NCBI GenBank assembly: GCA_964654355.1
Contig: CAZZIQ010000063.1
Span: forward strand, 1-6,184
Length of the DNA stretch: 6,184 bases
Direction of reading: 5' to 3'
Origin: CAZZIQ01 sp964654355
Lineage (GTDB): Bacteria > Pseudomonadota > Gammaproteobacteria > GCF-002020875
Both the position numbers and the translations under genes were made by a program. The notes beneath the pieces are model-generated. The model was given only the letters and a program-made list of their open reading frames with translations. It had not been told where the DNA came from and made no database searches. Positions within the stretch are counted from its first letter, which is position 1, and each line of letters starts with the position of its first letter. Of the stretch, positions 6,150 to 6,184 are shown piece after piece.

Positions 6150-6184
6150 AGCAGCACGGTACCATACCCGCTTTCCAGATCCCG
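6150..6184 (-). promoter_or_regulatory. Upstream region of the FIST gene, truncated by the window edge
   Basis: On the minus strand a TATGGT (4 of 6 match to a -10 box, at 6161-6166) lies 11 bases before the ATG. A matching -35 would fall at the window edge or beyond. If real, the transcript would have a very short leader, consistent with the lack of a Shine-Dalgarno. This is a weak call. Confidence 0.2.

Overview
This is an ordinary housekeeping segment of a gammaproteobacterial chromosome. The proteins resemble E. coli RNase R, RlmB, ZnuC and ZnuB closely enough to align by eye. Moderate to high GC, an encoded tRNA CCA end and a long Lys/Ala-rich RNase R tail would fit a Xanthomonadales-like lineage, but that placement is only a guess. 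I see no mobile element, CRISPR array, prophage remnant or rRNA.

Layout: positions 8-3214 hold a two-gene minus-strand operon, rnr (RNase R) followed after 3 bases by rlmB (23S rRNA ribose methyltransferase), an RNA-processing pair also linked in E. coli. The roughly 200-base divergent region 3215-3418 holds a plus-strand tRNA-Leu(CAG) with a well-formed sigma70-type promoter and a strong hairpin terminator. Then come plus-strand znuC and znuB (ATPase and permease of a high-affinity zinc importer), joined by an ATGA stop/start overlap. They meet tail to tail, with a 2-base gap, a minus-strand gene for a FIST-domain sensory protein (5019-6149). The last 35 bases are its upstream region.

How the genes work together: rnr and rlmB act on structured RNA and the ribosome. 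znuCB would supply the energising and channel subunits of a zinc ABC transporter, but the periplasmic binding protein ZnuA and the regulator Zur are not here. The FIST protein has no visible functional link to its neighbours.

The most interesting feature is regulatory compaction. The tRNA promoter's perfect TTGACA -35 box contains the rnr start codon on the opposite strand. Only 24 bases separate the tRNA terminator from the znuC start, so znuCB has no room for a conventional promoter plus Zur operator. It may rely on tRNA readthrough or on a near-leaderless promoter. I found no convincing undescribed biological system.
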